A DNA stretch of 64,000 nt from Chryseobacterium vaccae (GCF_009602705.1 NZ_VSWH01000001.1:3844001-3908000), one strand, 5' to 3'. Positions 53,769 through 64,000 are shown, counted from the stretch's first letter. Notes: a model not told the origin generated them from the sequence alone. Numbers and translations are program-made.

Positions 53769-56030
53769 TTAAGTTCTTGATTTCACAGCATCGTTGGCTG
53801 ATTTCATCTCTCTGGCTTTTTTCAGTTTCTGGTTTCCGAAATTATAGGTAACCCCGAGATTCAGAAGTCGCGAATACCCGAAATTGATTACATTATTATA
53901 GCTTCCGTTAGGCTGGATGCCGTTTATTTTGTTATAATTCTGGTTGAACAGGTCATAAACTTCCGCTACTACAGTCCATTCACCAATGATCTTTTTCAGG
54001 CTGATGTCAAAACTCTGTCTTGTTCCCAAAGTTCCACTTTCAATCTTTACTTTGCTGCCGTAATAGTAGTTGATCCCTAAAAACCAGTCTTTTTTCGACG
54101 ATAGCCGGATCGTATTATTGATATTGGCAGACATATTGAAGTTTTTAATATCAATCACATAAGGTTCAAGCACTTCGGTATATCCGGCAGCAGGAACAGA
54201 AGTAGGATCTTTCGTTATAGTACCGCTATACATGCTGTAGCCAAAATTTACAGAGTAATTGGTTGTCCAGATCTCTTTAAACCAAGGCTTATTCATACCT
54301 AAGGTCAGACCAAGCTGCTTGTTGTTGCCGTAATTGGTTCTGATGTAGCGCAGGAATCTGGTAGTTTCTATAACTGGATCCCCGTTTTCATCAAGAATGA
54401 TATTTCCTTCTTCATCTTTTTTTGGTCCCGTTATCGTTCCCTGTAAAGGCATCTGGTTGGATGCATCCTGTACATAGCTGAAGCTTAGGTTGGCATAAAA
54501 AGCATTCTTAAACATATAACTGATCTCCTGGTTATAATGCTTGGATGCCTGAATGAACGGATTATTCTGCGTATAATTATTAGGCGTAAAATACGTTCTT
54601 GAAGGATTCAGTTCCCAGAAGCGAGGTCTCTTAATTCTGCTGGAAAAAGTATAGCTGATATTATGATCTGAATTGATCGCATAATTGATGTTCAGATAAG
54701 GAAGGAGATTATTGTAATTTCTGTCAAAGCTGTCTTTTCCCAGAATATCTCCGCTGCTTCGGGTCATTTCAAAGCGCGTTCCTATTTTCCCGGATAGCTT
54801 CTCGTTCAGTTTTCTTTCATACGTAATATAAGCGCCGAGAATTCTTTCCTTATAGATGAAATGATTGGTCTGGTCAACATCCATTACAGGCTTGCCCTGG
54901 ATAATATCGTCCTGTCTCGTATCATTATCCGTATTGGTATGATTATAACTGATTCCCATCAGCCAGGTATTTCCGGCAGCTGTTTTTTTTAGATAATCAA
55001 TATTCCCGGCGAAATTATTGATGATCTGCGGAACAGACTGCTGAAGCGCTGAATATTCGTTTCCTTTCACATTACTTAAAGGAAAACTTTCGTTCGTACT
55101 CATTTTATCCCTGTTGAACCATAAATAAGAAAGGTTAGAGGTAAACTTACTTCCGATGCTGTCTGTTTTTATTTCATAATTTAAATTGAAAGAATGATTT
55201 CTCGTCTGGGCATCCTCATGATTAACCGTTCTGTTACGAAGAACCCCGTTCTGCAGATTCGTAACATCAAGAATAGAGTTGAAACTCTTATTGTATCGCA
55301 TGTTATAAGTGAAACCTAAACTTTGCTTTGGATTAATTTCATAATCAATATTGATATTGCCTCCGTAATATTTATTAGGATCATCATTAGCACCGTAAGA
55401 TTCATTTCTGAAAGTAGCGTCACCATTGGATAGTGTGTATCTCTCCCTGTCTGTCCAGCTTCCCATGTTGAAATTGGAATTGAGCGATATTTTACCTTTT
55501 CTCATATTAAAAGAAGCTCCTGCCGAAGGATTATTATAATACCCCTGCTCATTATTCATCTTCATTGTTCCGTTGTAACCATCACTTTTCTTTTTCTTCA
55601 TTACGATGTTAATCACTCCTTCATTAGATTCTACCTGGAATTCACTGCCGGGTACCGTAATCACCTCAATCTTTTGAATATCTTCTGAAGGCGTTCCTTT
55701 AAGCATCTCAATCAATGCCTGGGAGTCCATATTCGTTTTTTTGTTGTTGATATAAATGACCACATCAGATTTTCCCATGATCTTTAACGATTTCCCATCG
55801 ATGCTGGAAAGCATAGGTGTTTGCTTAAGAAGATTAAAAGAATTCGTTCCTTTAGCAATAGGAGAGGATGCTACATCATAAATAAAACGGTCGCTCTGTT
55901 TTTTGAAAACCTGCTTCTTGATATTGACAGCTTCAATGTTTTTTACTTTCACAGTGTCTTTAGACTGCTGGGCAGCGGCAAATCCACTGAAAAATAGGGC
56001 GGCAATAAGAATTTGAGTTTTCATGATCAT
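53769..56030 (-). CDS. Outer-membrane beta-barrel receptor, tandem paralogue B
   Basis: 753 residues. Two in-frame ATGs (56030 and 56024) give either MIMKTQ or MKTQ starts. The signal peptide ends GFAAAQQ. It has the same plug (KQVFKKQSDRFIYDVASSPI, VVIYINNKKTNMDSQALIEM, KIEVITVPGSEFQVESNEG) and barrel motif (SYTFSSRIKRPRFWELNPSR) as its neighbour, and ends LGVTYNFGNQKLKKAREMKS. It is first in the pair, with a promoter and a palindromic AAGTACTT sequence ahead of it. Members of this family are often regulated by PadR-like proteins; no such gene is in the window. Confidence 0.85.
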   Translation of the reverse strand: MIMKTQILIAALFFSGFAAAQQSKDTVKVKNIEAVNIKKQVFKKQSDRFIYDVASSPIAKGTNSFNLLKQTPMLSSIDGKSLKIMGKSDVVIYINNKKTNMDSQALIEMLKGTPSEDIQKIEVITVPGSEFQVESNEGVINIVMKKKKSDGYNGTMKMNNEQGYYNNPSAGASFNMRKGKISLNSNFNMGSWTDRERYTLSNGDATFRNESYGANDDPNKYYGGNINIDYEINPKQSLGFTYNMRYNKSFNSILDVTNLQNGVLRNRTVNHEDAQTRNHSFNLNYEIKTDSIGSKFTSNLSYLWFNRDKMSTNESFPLSNVKGNEYSALQQSVPQIINNFAGNIDYLKKTAAGNTWLMGISYNHTNTDNDTRQDDIIQGKPVMDVDQTNHFIYKERILGAYITYERKLNEKLSGKIGTRFEMTRSSGDILGKDSFDRNYNNLLPYLNINYAINSDHNISYTFSSRIKRPRFWELNPSRTYFTPNNYTQNNPFIQASKHYNQEISYMFKNAFYANLSFSYVQDASNQMPLQGTITGPKKDEEGNIILDENGDPVIETTRFLRYIRTNYGNNKQLGLTLGMNKPWFKEIWTTNYSVNFGYSMYSGTITKDPTSVPAAGYTEVLEPYVIDIKNFNMSANINNTIRLSSKKDWFLGINYYYGSKVKIESGTLGTRQSFDISLKKIIGEWTVVAEVYDLFNQNYNKINGIQPNGSYNNVINFGYSRLLNLGVTYNFGNQKLKKAREMKSANDAVKSRT

Positions 56031-56076
56031 TATTTTTTAAGTGTTAATAGCTTGTATGATTAGTTATTTAACATTA

Positions 56077-56120
56077 CAAAGATATATAATAAATTTAGTA
56101 TCATGCAATACAAAGTACTT
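56077..56120 (-). promoter_or_regulatory. Receptor promoter with AAGTACTT palindrome
   Basis: On the minus strand the -7 box TATCTTTG (rc of 56077-56084) matches TANNTTTG, with TTG 21 bases upstream (rc of 56106-56108). The perfect palindrome AAGTACTT (56113-56120) touches the -33 region, a good position for a repressor. Confidence 0.5.
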
Positions 56121-56309
56121 AAAATGTGTTGATTTATTTTTTAATCAATTGATTTTCAGTTACTAAAAATTATTGTTAGAAAATTAAATACTTCGAATTT
56201 CTATACTATTAGACAATTAAATGAAATGAAATGTTACATCAGGATAATAAATTTCTATAATTTTTTGAAAAAAAGTTAATTTTATTTAAGTTACAGAACG
56301 TGAAATTTC

Positions 56310-56332
56310 CAATACAATGCTGCATTGTATTG
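56310..56332. promoter_or_regulatory. Perfect inverted repeat CAATACAATGC-T-GCATTGTATTG
   Basis: Two 11-base arms around one base. It resembles a dimeric-regulator operator more than a terminator, since the centre is too tight for a loop. TGCAATACAAAG in the receptor promoter resembles one arm (GCATTGTATTG read the other way). Target gene unclear. Confidence 0.45.
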
Positions 56333-56485
56333 CCTTTTTAAAGTGAAAATGAGTTGTCGATAAATTGGAAACTATTCTGTTACAAAAATAAGAGAGAATG
56401 ACTAACTTCTTCAGATTCCGGTTATTTTAGTTTTGGGGATAAAAAAGAATTTTTCTGGCTTAGCTGTGACGGCCTAGCCAGCGGA

Positions 56486-56830
56486 TTATTGTTCACGGTC
56501 TTTTTTTGCTAAGGATTTATCTACCCAAACCGTAGCAAAAGGAAAAAAAGCAGCTAAGAGAGCAAAAACAAAATCCTCATCATCCCATTTGAAAATTCTT
56601 CTGGCAGGAATACAGAATAAAAGATAAAGCGTAAAAAATAAACCGTGAATATTTCCAATGATGATAATGAAAATAGTAGCCAGAAGACCCTCATCATCAT
56701 ATCTTTTCCAGATCATCGCCACCCCGTAAAGAAGAAAACAGGTAATAGCCTCTGCCAGGCAGATCTGTTTAAACCATTTGATGATCTTTTCTTCGGGATA
56801 CTTTGAGAAATATTTTTCGATGAACTCCAT
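56486..56830 (-). CDS. DUF3817 family membrane protein
   Basis: 114 residues with three membrane spans (about 24-45, 50-73 and 85-105). The pattern FKQICLAEAITCFLLYGVAM, GNIHGLFFTLYLLFCIPARR, W and then FALLAAFFPFATVWVDKSLA matches the DUF3817 family (conserved E in the first helix, GxxHG in the second, PF-T at the third). Function unknown. It is on the same strand as nadD and recJ, 79 bases downstream of nadD. Confidence 0.8.
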   Translation of the reverse strand: MEFIEKYFSKYPEEKIIKWFKQICLAEAITCFLLYGVAMIWKRYDDEGLLATIFIIIIGNIHGLFFTLYLLFCIPARRIFKWDDEDFVFALLAAFFPFATVWVDKSLAKKDREQ

Positions 56831-56909
56831 ACTTTACGTTATAAATGATGAAAGTGGCAGCCAGTCCATTACGCTATGGTTTTTGCCTCTTATTTCGTGA
56901 ATGGCAAAA

Positions 56910-57494
56910 TTACTTATAAAAACTGCTTCCGTCCAAATATTCGAATACTTCCGGTGGAAGCATTGGACGTATATTTTTACCATCTTTGATCATATTTCGG
57001 ATCTCTGTTGCAGAAAGTTCTATTACAGGTGCCTGAATCATTGAGATATTCTCATGCTGCAGGTATTCAGAATCTTTTTTCTCTCCTTCAAAAACACGCG
57101 GATAAACAATAATATGATGGTTCTGGATCAGAATATCAGAATTTTTCCACTTATGAAGACCGTCCAGGTTATCCTCTCCCATGATCAGGCTGAAAGAATA
57201 CTCAGGATATTTTTCATGAAGATAGGTAAGGGTGTCAATGGTATAACTTGGCTTCGGAAGTGAAAACTCTACATTGGAAGCCCTCATTTTCGGGTAGTTC
57301 TTTACCGCAAGCTGTACCATATCCAGTCTGTTATGGTCTTTCAGTAAAGATTTTTTATCCTTGAACGGGTTTTGCGGACTTACCACAAACCACAATTCAT
57401 CCATATCCGAATTTTCCAGTATGTAATTCGCCAGGATAAGATGCCCGATATGGATGGGATTAAAAGAACCGAAAAATAGACCGACTTTTTTCAT
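56910..57494 (-). CDS. nadD: Nicotinate-nucleotide adenylyltransferase
   Basis: 194 residues. It begins MKKVGLFFGSFNPIHIGHLI, with the nucleotidyltransferase GxFxPxHxGH motif, followed by LWFVVSPQNPFK, PSYTIDTLTYL, FSLIMGEDNLDGLHKWKN and the closing ISMIQAPVIELSATEIRNMI with the (I/L)SxTxIR motif. It transfers AMP from ATP to nicotinate mononucleotide in NAD synthesis. Lies downstream of recJ with a 79-base spacer containing an inverted repeat. Confidence 0.95.
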   Translation of the reverse strand: MKKVGLFFGSFNPIHIGHLILANYILENSDMDELWFVVSPQNPFKDKKSLLKDHNRLDMVQLAVKNYPKMRASNVEFSLPKPSYTIDTLTYLHEKYPEYSFSLIMGEDNLDGLHKWKNSDILIQNHHIIVYPRVFEGEKKDSEYLQHENISMIQAPVIELSATEIRNMIKDGKNIRPMLPPEVFEYLDGSSFYK

Positions 57495-57507
57495 TTTGTA
57501 ATGAGGG

Positions 57508-57580
57508 GTTAGGTTGCAGGAGTTAGGACTTAGGAGTTTGACGTTTTGTAATCTAAATCCTAGTCCCTATCTCTCAATCC
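57508..57580. repeat. Imperfect inverted repeat between nadD and recJ
   Basis: AGTTAGGACTTAGGAGTTT (left) faces CTAAATCCTAGTCCC (right), which read on the other strand is GGGACTAGGATTTAG. It is flanked by further purine/pyrimidine asymmetry. Not related by eye to the GCTGGAAGAGG elements. Overlaps the last codons of recJ. Confidence 0.4.
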
Positions 57581-59286
57581 CTGAATTTGACATCTTTTAT
57601 GTTGAGATAATGAGTAACATTTCCTTTCCAGTGATTTTCCTCCAACGTAAATGCCAGATCAAAGTTTCTGGTTTTAAAATCTTCAGCAAACTGCCCGAGT
57701 TTAAAGCCTACACATTCTATATTTCTTCCCGTAGCTTCCTGCTTGATATAGAATTTAAGGTGATTGTTGTCTTTACCCATCGTTTTCACATAACCGGAAA
57801 GTTTTTGGTTGGTCAGTGTAAAGATAGGTTTCATATTGTGAGGTCCGAAAGGAGCCAGTTTTCTATGAAAATTGATAAAATCCCTGTTGATTTCATCAAC
57901 TTTAATTTCAGTATCTATTGAGATAGAAGGTTCTTTCTGATGGTCCTGAATTTTTTCCGAAACAATACGTTCAAATTTTTCTTTAAATGCATCAAATTTT
58001 TCTTTCTCCATGGAAAGTCCGGCAGCAGCATGATGTCCTCCGAATTTCAGGAAATATTCAGAACACATATCAAGAGCTTCGTGAACGTCAAAGTCTGAAA
58101 CAGATCTTGCAGAGGCCACCATTTCTCCGTTATTTCCGTCTGTAAATACCAATGTTGGTTTATAATAGGTTTCAATCAGTCTTGAAGCTACAATTCCAAT
58201 CACGCCTTTATTCCATTCAGGATGATAAACAATGGTGGTGTGTTTTGTTTCCTGCTGGGATTCAATAATCTGGTTAAGAGCGGAAAGTGTGGAATTCATG
58301 TCCAGTTCACGCCTTTCATCGTTGAGGTTCATGATGTCGCTCACAATCTGGTTAGCATGTTTCAGATTATCAGAGACCATAAGTTCCACAGCGGCTTTAC
58401 CATGAGAAATTCTTCCTGCCGCATTAATTTTAGGGGCAATTTCAAAAACAATATTTGAAATTTCAAAATGCGAAAGTTTATCTTCAGGAATTAATAATCT
58501 TAATCCCATATTTCTGGTTTTTCTTAGAATCTTTAATCCCATTTTGGCAAGCACTCTGTTCTCACCGGTCATAGAAACAATATCTGCGGCAATAGAAATC
58601 GCCAGCAAATCGGTAAGCTCGAATAATTCAGCTTCCGGAATTTTATAAATAGTATTCAGACCCTGGCATAGTTTAAAACCTACACCGCATCCTGAAAGCT
58701 CTTTGAAGGGATACCGGCAGTCACTTCTCTTCGGATCCAAAACAGCCACAGCGTTCGGAATTTCCTCTCCGGGAAGGTGGTGGTCACAGATAATGAAGTC
58801 AATTCCAAGACCTTTGGCATATTTCACCATATCAATGGCTTTGATACCACAGTCTAAAGCAATAATCAGTGAAAAGCCATTTTCTTTAGCAAAATCAATA
58901 CCTTCGGTAGAAATTCCATACCCTTCAGAATTCCTGTCGGGAATATAATAATCCAGGTATTTTTTCTCAACAATTTTGCTGAGGTAAAGGTACATCAGGG
59001 CTACAGCTGTAGTTCCGTCTACATCATAATCTCCGTATACCAGTATTTTTTCTCCGTTTTCAATGGCATTGGCAATACGCTCTACAGCTTTTTGCATATC
59101 GGCCATTAAAAAAGGATTGTGAATATCGTTAAGGTTGGGTTTGAAAAATTCTCTGGCCTTTTGATAATTGTCAATTCCTCTTAGAACGAGAAGTTTAGAT
59201 TCAAAAGTACCAAAACCAAGTGACGAACTTAGTCTGTCCACAACTTCCTCATCGGGTTCAGGCTTATAAATCCATTTTTGACTCAT
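57574..59286 (-). CDS. recJ: Single-stranded-DNA-specific exonuclease RecJ
   Basis: 570 residues, normal length. The DHH phosphoesterase motifs are clear: VYGDYDVDGTTAVALMYLY, IALDCGIKA, FIICDHHLPGEEIPNAVAVL and DLLAISIAADIVSMTGENR. The DHHA1 domain follows, with FGGHHAAAGLSME near residue 430 and a C-terminal OB-like domain (GPHNMKPIFTLTNQKLSGYV). It degrades single-stranded DNA 5' to 3' in recombination and repair. A TAGTTTTG box lies only a few bases ahead of the ATG. Confidence 0.96.
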   Translation of the reverse strand: MSQKWIYKPEPDEEVVDRLSSSLGFGTFESKLLVLRGIDNYQKAREFFKPNLNDIHNPFLMADMQKAVERIANAIENGEKILVYGDYDVDGTTAVALMYLYLSKIVEKKYLDYYIPDRNSEGYGISTEGIDFAKENGFSLIIALDCGIKAIDMVKYAKGLGIDFIICDHHLPGEEIPNAVAVLDPKRSDCRYPFKELSGCGVGFKLCQGLNTIYKIPEAELFELTDLLAISIAADIVSMTGENRVLAKMGLKILRKTRNMGLRLLIPEDKLSHFEISNIVFEIAPKINAAGRISHGKAAVELMVSDNLKHANQIVSDIMNLNDERRELDMNSTLSALNQIIESQQETKHTTIVYHPEWNKGVIGIVASRLIETYYKPTLVFTDGNNGEMVASARSVSDFDVHEALDMCSEYFLKFGGHHAAAGLSMEKEKFDAFKEKFERIVSEKIQDHQKEPSISIDTEIKVDEINRDFINFHRKLAPFGPHNMKPIFTLTNQKLSGYVKTMGKDNNHLKFYIKQEATGRNIECVGFKLGQFAEDFKTRNFDLAFTLEENHWKGNVTHYLNIKDVKFRD

Positions 59287-59290
59287 TTCA

Positions 59291-59298
59291 CAAAACTA
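59291..59298 (-). promoter_or_regulatory. -7-like box directly ahead of recJ
   Basis: On the minus strand TAGTTTTG matches TANNTTTG but ends only 4 bases before the recJ ATG, which would give a leaderless mRNA. It may be chance. Confidence 0.25.
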
Positions 59299-59366
59299 AG
59301 GAAAAAAAATAGCATTCTGAAATGATTGTAAATGAAGTTTTGTCTTCAGGGTTGTTAAAAAATATC

Positions 59367-59374
59367 TATCTTCG
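59367..59374 (+). promoter_or_regulatory. -7 promoter box of the M48 peptidase gene
   Basis: TATCTTCG, one base off TANNTTTG, 14 bases before the first ATG. Confidence 0.4.
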
Positions 59375-59387
59375 CAGTCCAAATTAA

Positions 59388-60206
59388 ATGATTATGAAAA
59401 AAATTACAATCTGCCTTATGATTTTAGGGGCAATGCATTCGGTCTCAGCACAGAAAATCAATCTTGGGAAAGCAGCGGGAATCGTTTCCAAAGGAGCAAA
59501 AGCACTTACTTTTACTAATGAAGATGCTGTTAAACTTTCAAAGGAGTCTGTAGAATGGATGGACAAAAACAATCCTGTTGCAGGTCCTAAAGACCCTTAC
59601 ACCGTTCGATTGAACAAGCTTTTCGGAAAGCACAAATCACAGGACGGACTTAATCTGAATTATAAAGTTTATAAAGTGAAAGATATCAACGCGTTCGCTT
59701 GTGCAGACGGGAGTGTGCGTGTGTTCTCTTCTTTAATGGATATTATGACAGATGATGAGATCCTTGCGGTGATTGGTCACGAGATCGGTCACGTAAAGAA
59801 TCAGGATACTAAAGATGCTATAAAAGCTGCCTATATGAAAGCTGCAGCATTGGATGCCGCTTCATCTGCTTCAGGTGCGGTAGCCACACTAAATGACAGC
59901 CAGATAGGACAAATGGCTAATGCGTTTCTTGATGCTTCTCACAGCAAAAAGCAGGAATCAGAAGCCGATACGTACTCTTATGACTTTATGAAAGCTAATA
60001 ACTATAATGTTGTGGGGGCCTATTCTGCATTTAAAAAACTGGCACTTCTTTCAGAAGGAAGCACACAGAGCGGTTTTGAGAAAATGTTTAATTCTCACCC
60101 AGATAGTGAAAAAAGAGCCCAGGCGATCAAGAAAAGAGCAGAAAAAGACGGGTTGTGGAAAGATCCGGGAACTGTATCCATTCCTAAAACAAAACTGACT
60201 AAATAA
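59388..60206 (+). CDS. M48-family zinc metallopeptidase, secreted
   Basis: 272 residues. The signal peptide is MIMKKITICLMILGAMHSVS then AQ (a second ATG at 59394 is equally possible). The zinc motif HEIGHVKNQD is at about residue 130, preceded by FACADGSVRVFSSLMD and followed by the third ligand in SKKQESEADTYSYDFM. The later FNSHPDSEKRAQAI is typical of BepA/LoiP/YfgC-type periplasmic M48 peptidases that handle misfolded outer-membrane proteins. The TPR domain of BepA is missing, so LoiP/YcaL-like is nearer. A terminator follows. Confidence 0.92.
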   Translation: MIMKKITICLMILGAMHSVSAQKINLGKAAGIVSKGAKALTFTNEDAVKLSKESVEWMDKNNPVAGPKDPYTVRLNKLFGKHKSQDGLNLNYKVYKVKDINAFACADGSVRVFSSLMDIMTDDEILAVIGHEIGHVKNQDTKDAIKAAYMKAAALDAASSASGAVATLNDSQIGQMANAFLDASHSKKQESEADTYSYDFMKANNYNVVGAYSAFKKLALLSEGSTQSGFEKMFNSHPDSEKRAQAIKKRAEKDGLWKDPGTVSIPKTKLTK

Positions 60207-60225
60207 TTTATTTAACTAATAAATA

Positions 60226-60259
60226 AAAAATACCCTCAATACCTTTAGAGGGTATTTTT
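60226..60259 (+). terminator. Terminator of the M48 peptidase gene
   Basis: The stem AAAATACCCTC/GAGGGTATTTT with a 10-base loop and a T-run. Confidence 0.85.
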
Positions 60260-60399
60260 ATAATGGTAACCAGGATATTTTTTTACGAATTCCTAATATA
60301 CCATAGACTAACACTTACTGAAGTAACGATGATACTTATTATTTAGGATAATGGGTATTGATCGGAATATCTAAGTTAGTTGAAATTAAAAACATAAAA

Positions 60400-62115
60400 A
60401 TGAAAACAAAATTATTATTTCTTATTTTCCTGGTGGTTGCACTAGGAACCAGAGCTCAGGTTGTACATATTCCTGATGCCAATTTTAAAGCAAAGTTATT
60501 AACTTCTTCTCCGACTAACTCAATTGCTAAGAATCTGTCCGGAAATTATTTTTCCATAGATGCTAACCATGATGGAGAAATCCAGGTAAGTGAGGCACTG
60601 CAGGTAGGAGAGATAGAGATTATTGATCCGTATACAGATATTCCCATTCATGACTATGACGGAATTTTATCATTTACTAACCTCAAGAGTATAAAAATAG
60701 ATTATTGGAACGTACCCAGTAATTCTTTTACCATTTCGGGTCTCAATTCTTTACAAAACTTGGATGTTGAATTCGAAAATTATGACCCTGGAAACCTCAT
60801 TCTGAGCGACTGTATGCTGCTGAAAAATGTGAGAATTTATGGGATTACTCTCACTGCACTCAATAATACTCCGGTTATTGAAAATCTATCGGTCAACGGT
60901 TTCTCCATGCCTTCATCGACCATGAACTCTATTGAAGGTCTAAGTAATTTGAAGCACTTGGAACTAATAGATTTTATAGATTTAATATCAGGTTTAACAT
61001 TAGATTTGAGCGGTCATGATAATTTATTGAGCTTGTCAATTATAAATACCAGTTTAGCGAATGTTGATGTCTCCGGATGTGAATTGCTGCATACGATAAC
61101 GTTAAATTCGGCAGATCCATTACAGTTTAATTATAATCCTACTATAAACATTAATTCCAGTAACTGTCCTAATTTAGTAAACTATTTTGTGGGACAGGGC
61201 TCACCTATTTCTGCTCATATTATTTCAGATAATTGCCCGGGACTGATTCATTTTATTTCTAATTATGGAGAAGTGTCATTATCACTAAATAGCTGTGTAA
61301 ATTTAGAAACAATAGATGTTCGGAATCTGATTAGTCTTTCAGTACATAACGATATAAAACTGAATACAATTAAGGCCCTTCGGTTTCGGGATACTGCTTT
61401 AGACTTATCAGACAGTGGTTTACAAAGCCTAAAACATCTTGAAATTAGTTATGTTTCACCTTTTTTTCCAAGTACCAATGATCCGGGTAATCTAACATCT
61501 CTAAATTTACAGGGAATTGCAAGTTTAGAAGAATTACGCTGTGCTAATCATCAGATATCCAATCTAAATATTCAAGGCTGTACAAATTTACTTACCCTGG
61601 ATTGCAGCAGAAATAAACTTACCAGTCTGGATTTAAGAGGGCAGACCGATTTTCAGGAATTATATTGTGGCAATAATTTACTTACTTCATTGTTGATAAA
61701 AAATGGGAAGAATGAAATAACAGATTTTTCCGATAATCCCAACCTGCAGTATATATGCTGTGATGACAGTCAGGTAGCAAATGTACAATCTCTTGTTGAT
61801 GAATATGCTTATACCAATTGTGTAATCAACACGAATTGTGATGCCGTTTTAGCTAATGATGAAAATGTATCCAGAGCAGCGAATGATGATGCTGTCAGAA
61901 TATATCCAATTCCTGTAAAAAGAGAAATGGTAATAGAAGCTTTTTCTACTATTCATTCAATAGAACTATATGATGCACAGGGAAGAATTATTCAGAAACA
62001 AATCAATAATTCTAAAAATGTAAAGATGAATATTGAAAGTAACCCTTCTGGAGTGTACTATTTAAAAATCAATACAGAAAAAGGAAGTTGGATTAAAAAG
62101 ATTCTTAAAAACTAA
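60400..62115 (+). CDS. Leucine-rich-repeat protein with T9SS sorting domain
   Basis: 571 residues from the ATG at 60400; a TTG at 60358 would add a 14-residue charged leader before the signal peptide and is rejected. The signal peptide (MKTKLLFLIFLVVALGTRAQ) is followed by VHIPDANFKAKLLTSSP, the opening seen in many Bacteroidota LRR surface proteins. Irregular leucine-rich repeats run to about residue 480 (NLLTLDCSRNKLTSLDLRGQ is the clearest). The last 75 residues are a T9SS type A domain (VRIYPIPVKREMVIEAF, GVYYLKINTEKGSWIKKILK). It is predicted to be exported to the surface by the Por system; it may bind proteins or glycans. Confidence 0.88.
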   Translation: MKTKLLFLIFLVVALGTRAQVVHIPDANFKAKLLTSSPTNSIAKNLSGNYFSIDANHDGEIQVSEALQVGEIEIIDPYTDIPIHDYDGILSFTNLKSIKIDYWNVPSNSFTISGLNSLQNLDVEFENYDPGNLILSDCMLLKNVRIYGITLTALNNTPVIENLSVNGFSMPSSTMNSIEGLSNLKHLELIDFIDLISGLTLDLSGHDNLLSLSIINTSLANVDVSGCELLHTITLNSADPLQFNYNPTININSSNCPNLVNYFVGQGSPISAHIISDNCPGLIHFISNYGEVSLSLNSCVNLETIDVRNLISLSVHNDIKLNTIKALRFRDTALDLSDSGLQSLKHLEISYVSPFFPSTNDPGNLTSLNLQGIASLEELRCANHQISNLNIQGCTNLLTLDCSRNKLTSLDLRGQTDFQELYCGNNLLTSLLIKNGKNEITDFSDNPNLQYICCDDSQVANVQSLVDEYAYTNCVINTNCDAVLANDENVSRAANDDAVRIYPIPVKREMVIEAFSTIHSIELYDAQGRIIQKQINNSKNVKMNIESNPSGVYYLKINTEKGSWIKKILKN

Positions 62116-62128
62116 GGTCTATATATAT

Positions 62129-62166
62129 TAAAAAGCCCCTTTCAGGTCCTGAAAGGGGCTTTTAGT
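62129..62166. terminator. Bidirectional terminator between LRR and ABC-F genes
   Basis: A perfect 15-base stem AAAAGCCCCTTTCAG/CTGAAAGGGGCTTTT with a 3-base loop and A/T runs on each side, between convergent genes. Confidence 0.9.
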
Positions 62167-62186
62167 ATGTATCTGAATGTATTATT

Positions 62187-63881
<1,695 letters not shown>

Positions 63882-63927
63882 TTAATTATGAGGTATTTTT
63901 TATATATTTCATTAACGAAATTTTAAA

Positions 63928-64000
63928 ATGATGAAGATTGAAAAAACAGTCAATATATTAAATAGAAGAGCCCGCTTTGAATATGAAATTCTTGAAGAAT
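63928..64000 (+). CDS. smpB: SsrA-binding protein SmpB (5' part)
   Basis: The last 73 bases encode MMKIEKTVNILNRRARFEYE then ILEE, the conserved start of SmpB (NRRAxFEYxIxEx), cut by the window end. ATG at 63928 or 63931. SmpB works with tmRNA to rescue stalled ribosomes, the same general process as the divergent ABC-F neighbour. Confidence 0.85.
   Translation, partial: MMKIEKTVNILNRRARFEYEILEE

Larger units (their letters stand above)
56031..56485. other. 455-base AT-rich regulatory spacer
   Basis: It holds the receptor promoter (56077-56120), a perfect 11-base inverted repeat at 56310-56332, and otherwise AT-rich DNA without a supported gene. Confidence 0.6.

Noticed and set aside
60358..60399. 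Longer LRR protein start at TTG 60358
   Set aside because: It would place 14 polar residues before a classical signal peptide that begins at ATG 60400.

Overview
The window looks like a chromosomal segment of a Flavobacteriia member, most likely Chryseobacterium or a close relative. This rests on AT-rich DNA, TANNTTTG-type -7 promoter boxes, A-rich start contexts without Shine-Dalgarno sequences, type IX secretion (T9SS) C-terminal domains, many outer-membrane beta-barrel receptors and a flavobacterial ribosomal-protein cluster. The genus is inferred from general resemblance, not from a search.

Layout. 0-5.2 kb: iron uptake (siderophore-type TonB receptor, helical lipoprotein, PepSY membrane protein, low-affinity iron permease family protein). 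5.3-10.3 kb: large secreted hypothetical, lipoprotein with a possible glycosidase-like barrel, T9SS protein. 10.5-16.1 kb: glycerol operon glpD-glpK-glpF plus an outer-membrane protein, divergent from a DeoR/GlpR-type repressor, with repeated operator half-sites between them. 16.4-30.5 kb: rplC to rplQ, including secY, infA, rpmD, rpmJ and rpoA; rpsJ is not upstream of rplC. 30.6-36.9 kb: an accessory island with an amidase, an MliC-like lipoprotein, a LuxR-type response regulator, a lipoprotein, a 7TM protein, a histidine kinase, a CPPGC-ending protein and a membrane-anchored protein with a probable prokaryotic YEATS domain. 37-39.7 kb: eno and gltA. 40-45 kb: 7TM-AraC regulator, outer-membrane receptor, a 55-residue Gly-Gly-leader Cys-rich peptide and two tandem secreted paralogues. 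45.2-48.4 kb: arginine/citrulline hydrolase pair around a hypothetical gene. 48.5-51.2 kb: GH43-like protein and a lipoprotein esterase. 51.4-56 kb: two tandem receptor paralogues. 56.5-60.2 kb: DUF3817 protein, nadD, recJ, M48 peptidase. 60.4-64 kb: LRR/T9SS protein, ABC-F ATPase and the start of smpB.

The most interesting signal is in the 30.6-36.9 kb island. Three transcription units (amidase, two-component operon, YEATS-like protein) carry the same promoter motif, GTGTAATTGA, exactly 19 bases, then GAAATTTG. This suggests one regulon controlled by, or together with, the two-component system inside it. The second is the unlisted Gly-Gly peptide gene at 43348-43515, convergent with an outer-membrane receptor and a 7TM-AraC regulator. 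Other notable points are dispersed inverted-repeat elements, irregular spacers inside the ribosomal operon (a boxA-like site, a hairpin with a duplicated leader, a heptamer-repeat insertion) and an ABC-F protein predicted to have one canonical and one degenerate ATP site.
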